From the NCBI RefSeq assembly GCF_005144585.1, contig NZ_SSMQ01000002.1, positions 310,001 to 374,000 on the forward strand: a stretch of DNA of 64,000 bases, given 5' to 3'. The stretch is from Polyangium fumosum (GTDB lineage Bacteria; Myxococcota_A; Polyangia; Polyangiales; Polyangiaceae). A program made the translations under genes and the position numbers. Below the pieces are notes generated by a model, which did not search any database, was not told where the DNA came from, and was given only the letters and a program-made list of their open reading frames with translations. Below, one piece after another: positions 52,175-62,562 of this stretch; the first letter of the stretch is position 1; the number at the start of each line of letters is the position of its first letter.

Positions 52175-53833
52175 ATGAAAAGCAAACGACGCTGGCAAGC
52201 GCTATGCTTCGCCCTCCTCGCGACCGCGCCCTCCGTGGCGCTCGCCGACGAGGGTGAGCAATGTTTTTTGCACCGGGAGCTACCCGTCGAACGGCAGCTC
52301 CGACGCCTCTCGATCGATCTACGCGGGACCGTGCCCGACGTCGCCGAATACGACGCGGTCGCGAAGCTCTCGGAGCTGCCCGACGCGCTCCTCGACGAGT
52401 ACCTCGCGAGCGACGCCTTCCGCGTGCAGATCCGTCGTTATCACGAGAGCCTGCTCTGGACGAACCCGGCCCCGGCCCTCGCCGACGTGGGTTTCTCGCT
52501 GAGCACCGTCAACCTCGACGGGAGCCCGGTCTACTACGTCCCCGGCCAGGGCAAGTCCGCGCTCTTCCGCGGCGGCGACGGCACGCACACCTGCCAGAAC
52601 AAGCCCCAGGACGCGCTTGGGTACGATCCCGTGACCGGAATGCCGATCGTCGAGCCCATGGGCAACGACGCCGCGGGCGCGTGGTCCGCCGAGGGCTGGG
52701 TCGAGGTGCATCCATTCTGGGAGGCCGACCCGGCGAAAAAGGTGAAGGTCTGCGCGTTCGACGCCCAGACGACGGCGACGTACACCCTGCCGCCCGGGGA
52801 TCCGGACGCGGGGACGCATTCGTGTGATCACCTGCTCGCCACGAACAAGGCGAAGTCCTGCGGCTGCGGCCCGGAGCTCAGCTATTGCATGCCGGCCGGC
52901 GTCGTGCAGCCGCTCGTGCACGCCGCGCTGCGCGAGCAGTTGCTCCGGCTCGTCGACGAGCACACGGACGGGACGCAGCCGTATTCGGGGCTGCTCACGA
53001 CGAAGCGCGTGCATTACAATGGTCCGCTCGCGTTCTACTTCAAGTACCACGCGCAGCGGCAAACGCTCTCGCGGACCCAGAACGAGCACCAGGCGTCGGA
53101 CGGCCCGCTGCCCGATCTCGCGTTCACGGACGTGGATACGTGGGTCGCGGTGGAACGCGAGGCGCCGCACGCGGGCCTCTTGACCCTGCCCGCGTTCCTC
53201 CTGCGCTTCCAGACGAACCGCGGCCGGGCGAATCGCTACCGGATCGCGTTCCTCGGGCAATACTTCCAGCCGCCGAGCACGAAGGACACGAACTGCGCGA
53301 AGGAGAGTGACGACCTCACGCGCCGCTGCGTCTGCCGGAACTGCCACTTGACGCTGGAGCCGATCGCCGCGTACTTCGGGCAATTCACGGAGGCCGGCAG
53401 CATGTCCCTGCGTGATTTCGCCCGCGAATACCCGACCCGCAAGGCCTGCGCCAAGGGCATCGCGCCGCAAAACGCGGGGTGGTGCGACCGCCATTACGTG
53501 GCGATCCCGGACGAGACGGACCCCGATCTGAGGCCGTACACGCTGAAGGCGCTCCAGTACGCCGACGACGAGCATCCGGAGATCGGGCCGCATTTCGAGG
53601 CGGGTCCGGCCGATCTCGTGAAGGCCGACATCGAGAGCGGGCGCTTCCACGAGGTGGCCATCGAGCACCTCTTCTCGTACCTCATGAAACGCGAGCCGAA
53701 CCTCGATCCGACGACGGGTGATTACGAGGGCGACGCGCTCGCCAAGATCGCCGCGGACTTCCGGGTCCACGACGACATTCGTCAGGCGGTCCGGGACCTC
53801 GTCAAGTTGCCCGCCTATCGGAGGATGCCATGA
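52175..53833 (+). CDS. Secreted CxxCH protein, DUF1549/DUF1588-like
   Basis: A 552-aa secreted protein with a signal peptide ending PSVALA. The N-terminal part (RQLRRLSIDLRGTVPDVAEY, LLDEYLASDAFR) resembles DUF1549, and the later RIAFLGQYFQPPS plus CVCRNCHLTLEPIAAYFGQF resembles the DUF1588/DUF1592 cytochrome-like modules seen in planctomycetes and myxobacteria, where they are encoded beside DUF1501 proteins. CRNCH near residue 388 may bind heme. Several other Cys pairs are present (SCGCGPELSYC). Its stop overlaps the next start as ATGA. The cellular role of this family is not established. Confidence 0.7.
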   Translation: MKSKRRWQALCFALLATAPSVALADEGEQCFLHRELPVERQLRRLSIDLRGTVPDVAEYDAVAKLSELPDALLDEYLASDAFRVQIRRYHESLLWTNPAPALADVGFSLSTVNLDGSPVYYVPGQGKSALFRGGDGTHTCQNKPQDALGYDPVTGMPIVEPMGNDAAGAWSAEGWVEVHPFWEADPAKKVKVCAFDAQTTATYTLPPGDPDAGTHSCDHLLATNKAKSCGCGPELSYCMPAGVVQPLVHAALREQLLRLVDEHTDGTQPYSGLLTTKRVHYNGPLAFYFKYHAQRQTLSRTQNEHQASDGPLPDLAFTDVDTWVAVEREAPHAGLLTLPAFLLRFQTNRGRANRYRIAFLGQYFQPPSTKDTNCAKESDDLTRRCVCRNCHLTLEPIAAYFGQFTEAGSMSLRDFAREYPTRKACAKGIAPQNAGWCDRHYVAIPDETDPDLRPYTLKALQYADDEHPEIGPHFEAGPADLVKADIESGRFHEVAIEHLFSYLMKREPNLDPTTGDYEGDALAKIAADFRVHDDIRQAVRDLVKLPAYRRMP

Positions 53834-54555
53834 GCGCGTCTCGCCTCACGTACCTCGTCGCGCTCGCCGCGCTCACCGCGGCCGCGTGCACGAAAGAAGC
53901 GCCGGACGCCGGCACGAAAGGCCCCGCGGATCCCTGGGAAGCGCCCTCGGTCACCGCAAACGGCGAAACCGAAAAAGCGCCCGAAGACCTCGGCGGCGGC
54001 ACGCTCCCGGGCCCCGCGGCCGGGGTGCGGCGCCTGCGCATCGACACGCTCCAGGCCGCCATGACGAAGGTCGCCGGAAACGACGTGTACGGCGCTCCGA
54101 TCTTCTGGCGCGTCAACAACCGTGACGGGTTCAGCGACCTCGCATTCGGCAAGGCGCTCGGCCGGCCCGATTACCAGACCTCGACCGAGGAGAGCACGGT
54201 CTCGAACGCGCTCTACCTCAAGTTCGTCGGGGACGCGGCGCGCGACATCTGCATGCAGATGGCGAAGAACGACATGAAGCGCGCGGGCGCTTCCCGCGCG
54301 CTCTTCCCGAAGGCGCCCGTGGACGGGACCGCGACGGACGCCGAGGTGACGGAGAACCTGCAATACGTGGTCCTCCGCTTCCTCGGCCTGCGCGTGGCCG
54401 CGGATGACGCGATGATCACGAACCTGCGCGCCGTCTACGACGCGGGCGTCTCGAGCGTCGCGTCGCCGAACGGCAGCGAAATCACGGCCGCAGCCGAGGG
54501 ATGGCGGGGCGTGTGCGTCACGCTCTTCGAGTCTCCCCTTTTCCACAACGATTGA
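53830..54555 (+). CDS. Hypothetical lipoprotein
   Basis: A 241-aa lipoprotein with lipobox TAAAC within ALTAAACTKEA near residue 20. The mature part starts disordered (DAGTKGPADPWEAPS) and then becomes helical, with RRLRIDTLQAAMTKVAGNDV near 70 and LQYVVLRFLGLRVAADDAM near 180. No known domain is recognised. It is coupled to the upstream CxxCH gene by an ATGA overlap and is followed 13 bp later by the DUF1501 gene. It is probably a partner of both. Confidence 0.7.
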   Translation: MSASRLTYLVALAALTAAACTKEAPDAGTKGPADPWEAPSVTANGETEKAPEDLGGGTLPGPAAGVRRLRIDTLQAAMTKVAGNDVYGAPIFWRVNNRDGFSDLAFGKALGRPDYQTSTEESTVSNALYLKFVGDAARDICMQMAKNDMKRAGASRALFPKAPVDGTATDAEVTENLQYVVLRFLGLRVAADDAMITNLRAVYDAGVSSVASPNGSEITAAAEGWRGVCVTLFESPLFHND

Positions 54556-54568
54556 GGAGGAACACGCC

Positions 54569-56020
54569 ATGAGCCAAAAAGGCCAGTTTTCACGACGCAC
54601 GCTCCTCGGCGCGCTCGGCGCCGCGAGCGGCGCGCTCCTCCTCGACGGTCTGCTCGGCCTGCGCCACGCGCGCGCGGACAACGTCGATCCGGACACCGCT
54701 CCGCTCCTCGTGATGTGCGAGTTCTCGGGCGGCTGGGACACGCTGTATAGCCTCGACCCGCGCAACCACCACGATTTCGGCGAGCCCGCGGGAGGCATTT
54801 ACACGGGCTTCGACATGGTGACCGACGGGCCCACGAAGAAGGTCATCGAGGACGAGACGGGCGGCACGGGCCTCGTGAAGCCCGTGGGTTCGAGCGTCGC
54901 CTACGGGCCCACGATGTCGAAGCTCGCGAACACGCACTATAAAGATCTTTGCGTCGTGCGTGGCATGAGCATGGGCACGCTGACGCACGAGGTCGGGCGG
55001 CGGTATTTCCTCACGGGCAAGTTCCCGCGGGGCCTCGCCGCGAGCGGCAGCTCCCTGGAGACGTGGTGGGCGGCGGCCTCGGGGCTGCTCGACCATCACG
55101 AGATTCCGAACCTCGTCGCGGGCGGCGCGGAGACGTACAACGAGGGGCTCTCGCCGCTCGCGAGTGGGCTCTCGGTGCCGAGCTACAACGAGATGCTGCA
55201 GGTGCTGCGGCCGCTCAATGCGTCGCTCTCGCTCGACGGCAAGGTGGAGCAGGCCGCGGCGAAGTTCCACCACGACGACTATTGCCTGCACCAACAGCTC
55301 GACGCCCGGGGCAAGCAGATCTCGACGCACCTGTCGGCGTGGCGCTCGGCGCAGACGCTGGCGAACGGCGGGCTCTGGAAGCATTTCGATTTCAAGCCGA
55401 ACCCGCCCGCCACGAGCCAGCTCGCGAAGCTCTACGAGACGTTCGGCGTGAACCCGACGAACCCGGGGGCGACGCTCGCGGGGCAGCCGAAGGGCCAGGC
55501 CGCGCTGGCGGCGCAGGCGCTCGTGAATGGCATCTCGCAGGTCGTCCTCCTGCGGCTCGTCAACGTCACGGACGCCCATTTCGACGACGATTGGCCGTCG
55601 AACCACCCGGCGCGGCAGCGGGCGGGCTTCGACGCGGTGAGTGATCTCATCACGTACCTGAAGAACACGCTCGATGGGAATGGCAAGCCCTACTGGGATC
55701 GGACGACGCTGCTCTGCTTCTCGGAGTTCGCGCGCACGCCCCGGATCAACCAGCAAGGCGGCCGTGATCACCACCTCGCGTCGTCGTGCCTCGTCGCGGG
55801 CAAGGGCATCCGAGGCAACATGGCGATCGGCGCGACGCGGGACACGAACTACGACGTGCGCCCGATCAACCTCGACACCGGCGCGCCGGACGACGAAATG
55901 GGCACGATCGTGAAACCGTCGGACGTGCACGCGACCATCCTCACGGCTGCGGGTTTGCCCTACGATCACATCTCGAACCAGGATCCCAAGCTCATCAAGG
56001 CGATGCTGAAGAACGCCTGA
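54569..56020 (+). CDS. DUF1501 family exported protein
   Basis: A 483-aa protein of the DUF1501 family (alkaline-phosphatase/sulfatase-like superfamily). The N-terminus carries a Tat-like signal (SRRTLLGALGAASGALLLDG). Family stretches include VMCEFSGGWDTLYSLDPRN near 50, LCVVRGMSMGTLTHEVGRRY near 128 and DRTTLLCFSEFARTPRINQQ near 375-395. DUF1501 proteins usually accompany DUF1549/DUF1588 cytochrome-like proteins, as here. The substrate is unknown. GAGGA lies upstream of the ATG at 54569. A strong terminator follows. Confidence 0.85.
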   Translation: MSQKGQFSRRTLLGALGAASGALLLDGLLGLRHARADNVDPDTAPLLVMCEFSGGWDTLYSLDPRNHHDFGEPAGGIYTGFDMVTDGPTKKVIEDETGGTGLVKPVGSSVAYGPTMSKLANTHYKDLCVVRGMSMGTLTHEVGRRYFLTGKFPRGLAASGSSLETWWAAASGLLDHHEIPNLVAGGAETYNEGLSPLASGLSVPSYNEMLQVLRPLNASLSLDGKVEQAAAKFHHDDYCLHQQLDARGKQISTHLSAWRSAQTLANGGLWKHFDFKPNPPATSQLAKLYETFGVNPTNPGATLAGQPKGQAALAAQALVNGISQVVLLRLVNVTDAHFDDDWPSNHPARQRAGFDAVSDLITYLKNTLDGNGKPYWDRTTLLCFSEFARTPRINQQGGRDHHLASSCLVAGKGIRGNMAIGATRDTNYDVRPINLDTGAPDDEMGTIVKPSDVHATILTAAGLPYDHISNQDPKLIKAMLKNA

Positions 56021-56041
56021 AAGGGCTCGATGACGGAGAAG

Positions 56042-56079
56042 GGCCTCGCGCGGGGGATTCACCCGGGCGAGGCCTTTTT
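56042..56079 (+). terminator. Rho-independent terminator after the DUF1501 operon
   Basis: Perfect arms GGCCTCGC (56042-56049) and GCGAGGCC (56067-56074) are followed by TTTTT. It ends the plus-strand operon just before the convergent RCC1 gene. Confidence 0.85.
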
Positions 56080-56083
56080 CCTT

Positions 56084-58663
56084 TCAGATGGGATCGAGCA
56101 CGGGCGTCGGCGTCGAGAGGAACGGCAGGCCACTGCCGAGCTGCCCGTAATACGCCGCGCCCCAGCAGGAGAGCACGCCGTCCTGCGCGATGCCGCAGGT
56201 GTGCTCGTTGCCGAGGGAGAGGACCTTCCACGGGCCGACGCTCGGTATCTTCTGCGGCGCGTTGAAGCTCGATAGGTTGCCGAGGGCGAGCTGGCCGAAG
56301 GAGCCGACGCCCCAGCAATGAAGGTCGCCATTTTTTTTCGTGGCGCAGGTCGACAACCCTTGCCCGAGGAACGGCCGCGCCCAGTCGGTCGCATTGCCGA
56401 CCTGCATGGGCGTCATCATCGGCGTGACGGCATTGCCGAGGCCGAGCTCGCCGTTGTTGTTGCGGCCCCAGCACCAGAGGGTGCCGTCGAGGCGCACGCC
56501 GCAGGTGTGATTCGCGCCCGCGTCGATCGCCGCATATGTCCCGGGGACGGGCTTCGGCACGTTCACGGGGGAGACGACGTCGCCCTGCCCGAGGTGGCCG
56601 AGGTTGTTCAGGCCCCAGCAAGACACGTTTCCGCCCTCGCGGAGGCCGCAGGTGAAATCGCCGCTCGCCGCGACGTCGAGCCAATCGGCGGGCTCGGCCG
56701 GGGCGATCTGCTTCGGATCGGTCCGGGTCGCCGTGGAGGCGTCGCCGAGCTGGCCGCTCGCGTTGCGGCCCCAGCACCAGAGGGTCTTGTCCTGACGCAC
56801 GGCGCAGGTGTGGTTGTATCCCGCGGCGATTTCGACCCAGGGCGATTCGTTGCCGGCGGTGGGATTCACGGCCGTGGGGAGGAGCTGGCTCGTCACGACC
56901 GGACCATTGCCGAGCTCGCCATTTCCGTCGAGGCCCCAGCAATACGGGACATCCGGACCGCTGCCGCCGTCGCTCGCGATGCCGCAGGAGTGCGTGCGGC
57001 CGAGCGTGATCCGCTTCCAGACCTTGCCCGCGCCGATCTCCACGGGCGTGACGCGCGTGCGCGTCGTGCCGTCGCCGAGGTGGCCGTAGACGTTGCGGCC
57101 CCAGCAGAAGAGCTTTCCGCCGGTGCGAATGCCGCAACCATTGTCGAGCTGCGTGTCGACCCGCTCCCAGTCCGTATCCGCGGAGACGGGCGTGACCTCG
57201 GTCCGGTCCGCGGAGAAACCCAGCCCGAGGGCCCCGCGGCTCGCCGAGCCCCAGCAAAGGAGGTCGCCGGTTTGCCGGACGCCGCAGGCGAAGCGCAGAC
57301 CACTGGAGAAGGAGACCCAGTCGCTGATGTTGGCGACGGGCAAGGGGGTCAGGGTCGGCCCCTCGTTGTTCGGCTGGCCGGTTTGTCCGACGCTGCCATC
57401 CCCCCAGCAATGAAGCTCGCCGCTCGCCTTCTGGCCGCAGCCGGCGAGGTCGCCGACGTCCAGGTTCGCGGACCAATCCGTGGCCATGTCGGCGGCTTTG
57501 GGCGTGAGGACCGTCGCGAGCAAACCGTCGCCGACCTGACCCACGGAGTTCGCGCCCCAGCAATGGCGCGTGCCGTCGGTCTTCGCGGCGCAGGTGAATG
57601 CGTTGCCCGTCGATACGCTCACCCAGGTGGTGGCTGCGGTGAACTCCTGCGTGGGCACGAGGCGCTGCCCGGCGTTCGTGCCGTCGCCGAGCTGGCGGGC
57701 ATTGTTGAAGCCCCAGCAATGAAGGGTCCCGTTCGTTTTGACGCCGCAGGTGAACTCCGTCCCCGCCGAGACCATCGACCACGGGCCCGCGTCGACGAGC
57801 ACGGGGGAGAGCGCGTTGTTCGTGGTGTTGTCGCCGATCTGGCCGCGGTTGTTCTGGCCCCAGCAATACAGCGCGCCGCCCGTCCGGATCCCACAAGCGT
57901 GGGTCGAGCCGGCGCTGAGGGACACCCAGTCCTCGTAGCCGCCCGCGCCGATGGCCGGCGTGGATTGCGCGACGCCGAGGCCGTCGCCGATCTGGCCGAC
58001 GCTCCCCGAGCCAAAACACGAGATGCGCTTGGTCTCGTCGAGCGCGCAGGTGAACGTGCCGCCCGCGCTCACGGAGACCCAGTTCGTCGCGCCGGAGGCG
58101 GGTACGGGGCGCAAAAAGACCTGGTCCGACGTGCCGGTGCCGACCTGCCCGCTCGTGTTGAGGCCCCAGCAATGCAGGGTCTTGTCGGTGCGGATGGCGC
58201 AAGCGTGGTATTGGCCCGCGGAGACGGACGAATACTTCGCGTCGCAGGTCTTGCCGTCGCCGGAGAAACCCGCGGGGCAGGCGCACTGGAACCCGCCCAG
58301 CATGTTCGTGCAGGTCGCGTTCGTGTCGCAGTCGTGGAGAAGCGTCGTGCATTCGTCGACGTCCGCGCACGTCTTGCCGTCGCCCTCGTACCCGGGCTTG
58401 CACGTGCAGGTGTAAAACCCCGGCGTGTCGACGCATTCGGCGTCGGGCGCGCAATCGTCGAGGCCGAGCGCACATTCGTCGACGGCGAACGGATCACCAC
58501 CCGCGCCGCCGCTGCCGCCGCTCCCGGCGCCGCCACCGCCGCCACTTCCGCCTGCGCCGCCACTGCCGCCGCTCCCGCCTGCGCCCCCGCCTCCGCACGC
58601 GGCGGCGGCGAGCGACACGAGGACAAACCACGCCCGAGCCCTTGCGCCTCGCAACATCAACAC
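56084..58663 (-). CDS. EGF-RCC1 repeat lipoprotein A
   Basis: An 859-aa lipoprotein. Lipobox AAAC within [11 protein letters not shown], then a long Gly/Ser linker. Two EGF-like domains ([40 protein letters not shown]), about 55-140, show the calcium-binding DxDEC form. From about 145 to 855 there are some 13 RCC1-type repeats, each with [19 protein letters not shown] or a close variant; they should fold into one or two seven-bladed propellers held by disulfides. It is exported and outer-membrane attached. Start ATG 58663. A paralog lies directly upstream (58683-61250). The binding partner is unknown. Confidence 0.85.
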   Translation of the reverse strand: MLMLRGARARAWFVLVSLAAAACGGGGAGGSGGSGGAGGSGGGGGAGSGGSGGAGGDPFAVDECALGLDDCAPDAECVDTPGFYTCTCKPGYEGDGKTCADVDECTTLLHDCDTNATCTNMLGGFQCACPAGFSGDGKTCDAKYSSVSAGQYHACAIRTDKTLHCWGLNTSGQVGTGTSDQVFLRPVPASGATNWVSVSAGGTFTCALDETKRISCFGSGSVGQIGDGLGVAQSTPAIGAGGYEDWVSLSAGSTHACGIRTGGALYCWGQNNRGQIGDNTTNNALSPVLVDAGPWSMVSAGTEFTCGVKTNGTLHCWGFNNARQLGDGTNAGQRLVPTQEFTAATTWVSVSTGNAFTCAAKTDGTRHCWGANSVGQVGDGLLATVLTPKAADMATDWSANLDVGDLAGCGQKASGELHCWGDGSVGQTGQPNNEGPTLTPLPVANISDWVSFSSGLRFACGVRQTGDLLCWGSASRGALGLGFSADRTEVTPVSADTDWERVDTQLDNGCGIRTGGKLFCWGRNVYGHLGDGTTRTRVTPVEIGAGKVWKRITLGRTHSCGIASDGGSGPDVPYCWGLDGNGELGNGPVVTSQLLPTAVNPTAGNESPWVEIAAGYNHTCAVRQDKTLWCWGRNASGQLGDASTATRTDPKQIAPAEPADWLDVAASGDFTCGLREGGNVSCWGLNNLGHLGQGDVVSPVNVPKPVPGTYAAIDAGANHTCGVRLDGTLWCWGRNNNGELGLGNAVTPMMTPMQVGNATDWARPFLGQGLSTCATKKNGDLHCWGVGSFGQLALGNLSSFNAPQKIPSVGPWKVLSLGNEHTCGIAQDGVLSCWGAAYYGQLGSGLPFLSTPTPVLDPI

Positions 58664-58682
58664 CGATCTCCTTCAGATGAAT

Positions 58683-61250
58683 TCAATAGGACGCCGCGAT
58701 GGGGACGGGCGCGAACGCGAGCCCGTCGCCGCGCGCATTTTGACCGATCTCCCCGGATCCCCAGCACGCGAGGTTGCCCGCCTGCGTGACGCCGCAGGCA
58801 TGGCCGAAGCCGAGGGTCGTCACGACGAACGCCCCCGAGAGCGCCGTCGGCACCTTGCGCTGGCCCGTGTCCCCGAGCCCGAGCTGGCCGACGTTGTTCG
58901 CGCCCCAGCATTGCACCCCACCGCCCACCTTGCCGGCGCACGTCGACGCGTTGCCTGCGACGACGAAGGCCCAATCCGTGGCCGCGCCGATCTGCACGGG
59001 GGACGGCCGATCGACGGCCGTATTGTCCCCGATCTGGTTGTTCGCGTTCCGGCCCCAGCACCAGAGCGTGCCGTCCTTCTTGATCGCGCAGGTGTGGTTG
59101 ACGCCGGCCGCCACGGGCCCTTTCCAGTCGTCACCCAGCAAATACGGCGCGGTCTTGCCGGCCGCCGGCATTCCATTGCCGATCTGCCCCTCCACGTTCC
59201 GGCCCCAGCAATAGAGCGACCCCGTGGCCCGCGCGGCGCACGTGTGGTATTGGCCGGCCGCCACGCTCACCCAATCGGTGGGCGGCGCCTGGCCGGTGAC
59301 GATCTCGAGCTGGATGAGGTTGCCGAGGGCCGGGTTTTTCATGCCGACCTGCCCTTCGTTGCTGCGCCCCCAGCACCAGAGCGTCCCGTTCGTCGCGATG
59401 GCGCAGTTGTGCTCCTCGCCCGCAACGAGCTCCTTCCATTGGAGCGCTTCGTAAGGCTTGCCCGTCTTCAGGATCTCGGCGAACGACGTCGCCGGGGTGT
59501 TCGTCCCCCGGCCGAGCTGGCCCTGCGCATTGCGGCCCGAGCAGGCGAGGTTGCCCGTGGCCGTGAGGACGCACGTGTGCTGGCGGCCAGGGGCAGCCAT
59601 TGCGGCAGCCTCGAACTCGACCTTCGCCGGGGCGGAGCGGGTCTTGTTGTCGCCGAAGCCGAGCTGGCCGCTCTCGTTGTTGCCCCAGCATTGAAGCTCG
59701 CCCGCGCCGTTCACGGCGCAGCCCGATTCGCCGTACGCGGCGACGTTCGACCACGTCGTGTCCGCGCCGATGTTGGCGGTCGCCGTCCAGAGGCTCATCG
59801 CGCCGTCGCCGAGCTGGCCATAGATGCGCGATCCCCAGGTGACCACGCGGCCCTCCGTGGTGACGCCGCCGCTGTGCACGACGCCGACCGCGAAATCGAG
59901 CCATTTCGTCCCCGGCGCGACGTCGATCGGCGCGGTCACCCAGCCCGGCGCCTCGCCCGAGATCTGCGCGGCCTGGTTGCGGCCCCAGCAGTGGAGGGCG
60001 TTCTGATCGTCGAGCGCGCAGAGGTGGAAGGCATTGGCGCGCACGCGCTTCCAGACCTTGCCCGCGCCGATCGCCACGGGCGCCGCCGTCGCCGGCCCGA
60101 GCGCAGTCCCGAGCTGGCCCTCGTTCCCGCGGCCCCAGCAATAAAGCCGCCCGTCCTTCTTCACGGCGCACGTGGTGAAGCCGATGGCGGCCGTCGCCCA
60201 ATCGGCGTCCGCCGCCATCGGCGCGGTCTCCACGAGGAACGGCGCGCTCACGGAGCCGCCGCCGACCTTCGAGACCTGAAGCTCGTTGTTTTGCCCCCAG
60301 CAATAAAGCCGCCCGTCCTGCTTCGTCGCGCACGTCGTGTCGCGGCCGGCAAAGACCTCCTTCCAGTCCTTGTCCGGCGTCGCCGCGAGTGGGTCGACGC
60401 TCACGGGCGAGAGCTCGAGCTTGTTGTCGAGGTTGCCAATCCCGAGCTGCCCCGCCTGGTTGCGCCCGAAGCAGAAGAGCCCGCCGTCGCTCTCCACGGC
60501 GCAGCTATGGTTGTCGCCCGCGGCGACGCTGGAGAACGTGCGTTCGAGGGAGAGAAACGCCGGGAGCGTCTGGTTGTCGGTATACCCGAGCCCGAGCTGG
60601 CCGAAGTTGTTCGTGCCCCAGCACCACAGCGTGCCGGTCTTTTTGATCCCGCAGGTATGGGCCGAGCCCGCGACGACACGAATCCAGTTGTCCGCCGCGC
60701 CGGCCCGCACGGGCGCGGACTGGTTCGCGCCGAGGCCATTGCCGAGCCGGCCGCCGCCGCCGGCGCCGAAGCAGAAGATCGCGTTGTCCATGCGGCGCGT
60801 ACAGGTGTGGTACGCCGCCGCGGTGATCTCGACGAACCGCTCCTCGCAGCCGGTCTTCGGATCCCCCACGGTGCCCGGCGGGCATGCGCACGTGAACGAG
60901 CCGACCGTATTCGCGCAAGCAGCGGTCGGATGGCAATCGTCGAGCTGCTCGGTGCACTCGTCGACGTCCATGCAATCGCCGTCGTCGTTCACGAATCCGG
61001 CGTCGCAGACGCACATGCCGCTCGCGTCGCAGCTCGCATGGTCGCCGCAGGGCCCGCACGTCGCGCCGCCTTGCCCTCCGGCGCCGCCCTCGCCGCCCGT
61101 GGACGACGACGAACCGCCCGCGCCGCCGGAGCCGCCCGCGCCGGTGCCGCCGACGTCCGAAGGCGTGCCTTCCCCGCCCCCGCCGGAGCACCCGGCGAGG
61201 ACGATCGTTGCCCAGAGGAAAGGAAAATAAGAACGCGCGCTTCGATGCAT
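58683..61250 (-). CDS. EGF-RCC1 repeat lipoprotein B
   Basis: An 855-aa paralog of the downstream gene with the same layout: lipobox LAGC near residue 20 (ATIVLAGCSGGG), Gly/Ser linker, EGF-like domains (CGPCGDHASCDASGMCVCDA; MDVDECTEQLDDCHPTAACA) and about 13 RCC1 repeats (CAVESDGGLFCFGRNQAGQL, and similar) from about 140 on. Some repeats have Phe or Ser in place of Trp (CFGAGGGGRLG, CSGRNAQGQLG). The two genes are 19 bp apart. A promoter candidate lies at 61266-61295. Confidence 0.85.
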   Translation of the reverse strand: MHRSARSYFPFLWATIVLAGCSGGGGEGTPSDVGGTGAGGSGGAGGSSSSTGGEGGAGGQGGATCGPCGDHASCDASGMCVCDAGFVNDDGDCMDVDECTEQLDDCHPTAACANTVGSFTCACPPGTVGDPKTGCEERFVEITAAAYHTCTRRMDNAIFCFGAGGGGRLGNGLGANQSAPVRAGAADNWIRVVAGSAHTCGIKKTGTLWCWGTNNFGQLGLGYTDNQTLPAFLSLERTFSSVAAGDNHSCAVESDGGLFCFGRNQAGQLGIGNLDNKLELSPVSVDPLAATPDKDWKEVFAGRDTTCATKQDGRLYCWGQNNELQVSKVGGGSVSAPFLVETAPMAADADWATAAIGFTTCAVKKDGRLYCWGRGNEGQLGTALGPATAAPVAIGAGKVWKRVRANAFHLCALDDQNALHCWGRNQAAQISGEAPGWVTAPIDVAPGTKWLDFAVGVVHSGGVTTEGRVVTWGSRIYGQLGDGAMSLWTATANIGADTTWSNVAAYGESGCAVNGAGELQCWGNNESGQLGFGDNKTRSAPAKVEFEAAAMAAPGRQHTCVLTATGNLACSGRNAQGQLGRGTNTPATSFAEILKTGKPYEALQWKELVAGEEHNCAIATNGTLWCWGRSNEGQVGMKNPALGNLIQLEIVTGQAPPTDWVSVAAGQYHTCAARATGSLYCWGRNVEGQIGNGMPAAGKTAPYLLGDDWKGPVAAGVNHTCAIKKDGTLWCWGRNANNQIGDNTAVDRPSPVQIGAATDWAFVVAGNASTCAGKVGGGVQCWGANNVGQLGLGDTGQRKVPTALSGAFVVTTLGFGHACGVTQAGNLACWGSGEIGQNARGDGLAFAPVPIAASY

Positions 61251-61265
61251 CTCGGGTATTTTCGG

Positions 61266-61295
61266 ATGCTACGAAGCAAGCGGGACGACTGTCAA
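61266..61295 (-). promoter_or_regulatory. Candidate sigma-70 promoter for the RCC1 pair
   Basis: On the minus strand TTGACA (61295-61290) and TAGCAT (61271-61266) are separated by 18 bp, ending 15 bp before the start codon of lipoprotein B at 61250. The -35 is a perfect match, the -10 four of six. Confidence 0.45.
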
Positions 61296-61314
61296 CCTCG
61301 GATTCCAGAGAATC

Positions 61315-62562
61315 TTACTTCACGATGGTCGCGCAGCCGACAAGGACGTCGATCTCGGCCTTCGTGTCCTTCGCGACCTGCGAGCACGTCGCATCGCAGA
61401 ACACGATCTGCTTCGGCGCCCCGGGGACGTCGTAGTACCAGGCGAGGCCCGCCGCGGGGCAGTCGGCCGCCGATTTCACCTGCGGGATGACGACCGAGAT
61501 CCCCGACTCCGGCGTGTACTCGACGTTGATCGCGTTGTAATCGATGTCGTCGCCGGGCGGCGGCTGCGGGATGAGGTACGAGCACGAGAGCGCGGCGCCG
61601 CGGATCTCGTTCATCGCCTTGAGGAACTCCTCGGTCGCATTCTGGCTCCCGTCGACGATGAACGCCGACCCCGTCCCGCCGGCCGCGGCGACGCTGTTCA
61701 GGCTCGTGATGTTGCCGACGCCGATGACGAACGTCTTGATGCTGGGCACGCCGTTATACGCAGCCGCCGCGGCGTTGACGGAGGTGATGGCGCCCGAGCA
61801 GCCGGTCGGCTCCCCGTCCGACGCGAGCACGACGACCGTCGTGTGCGTGGGGTTCAAGGTCGCCCATTGCTTGGCGTAATCGATGGCGCCCTGGAGCGCC
61901 GGCCCGGTCGGCGTGCTGCTCCCGGACGGGGAATGGGCGTTGATCGAGTTGATGATCGTCGTCCCGACCGCCGGCAGGGGGGCGATGGGCACGTCGGGCA
62001 CGGCGTAGTCGGAGGGCTTGCACGAATCGCCGCCGGCGGTCGAGCAGGTCTTGATGGGGAAGCCGGGCGCGGGCGGGGCGCAGGGGCCGCAGGCGGCCGG
62101 ACCGCAATCGGCGTCCACATTGCAGAATGGGATCACGGGACAGACGACCCCGCTCGACTGCGGGAAATACTGGATACCGACGCCGATCCCCGCGGCGGCA
62201 GGCTGCTCGAGGAACGCCTTGAGGGCCGCCGTCGTCGAGCTCCACTTGGAGTTGTCCTTCATCGAGGAGGACTGGTCGAACATGATGTACATGTCGAGCG
62301 GCACCTGCTGGGCCTGGTTTTTCGTGGCGGCGCAGCTATCGCCGCCGCCCGAGCCTGTGTTGCCGCCGGCGCCGGCCGGGATGAAGCCTCCGCCGTCGCC
62401 GCCTTGGCCCCCGACGTTCCCCGCGCCGGAGCCATTGTCGCTGCCCGAATTGGCGAATTCGGTGTCGTTACCTGTCGCCGAACAAGCTGCGATCCACGCG
62501 CCGGACAGCGCCGCCGCGCAAACGACCCTCGAAACACCCGAAGAAAAGAACCCGTTTCGCAT
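61315..62562 (-). CDS. VWA domain lipoprotein
   Basis: A 415-aa lipoprotein with lipobox IAAC (AWIAACSATGND) and a Gly-rich linker. A von Willebrand A domain follows (about 85-330) with the metal-site motif MFDQSSSMKD (DxSxS) near 92, a Thr in SGSSTPTGPALQGAIDY and a late VVVLASDGEPTGCS. Several Cys in CNVDADCGPAACGPCAPP suggest disulfides within the domain. Proteins of this type are frequent in Polyangiales genomes beside EGF/RCC1 lipoproteins and probably bind partners on the cell surface. It lies 64 bp upstream of... the RCC1 pair's promoter region on the same strand. Start ATG 62562. Confidence 0.82.
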   Translation of the reverse strand: MRNGFFSSGVSRVVCAAALSGAWIAACSATGNDTEFANSGSDNGSGAGNVGGQGGDGGGFIPAGAGGNTGSGGGDSCAATKNQAQQVPLDMYIMFDQSSSMKDNSKWSSTTAALKAFLEQPAAAGIGVGIQYFPQSSGVVCPVIPFCNVDADCGPAACGPCAPPAPGFPIKTCSTAGGDSCKPSDYAVPDVPIAPLPAVGTTIINSINAHSPSGSSTPTGPALQGAIDYAKQWATLNPTHTTVVVLASDGEPTGCSGAITSVNAAAAAYNGVPSIKTFVIGVGNITSLNSVAAAGGTGSAFIVDGSQNATEEFLKAMNEIRGAALSCSYLIPQPPPGDDIDYNAINVEYTPESGISVVIPQVKSAADCPAAGLAWYYDVPGAPKQIVFCDATCSQVAKDTKAEIDVLVGCATIVK

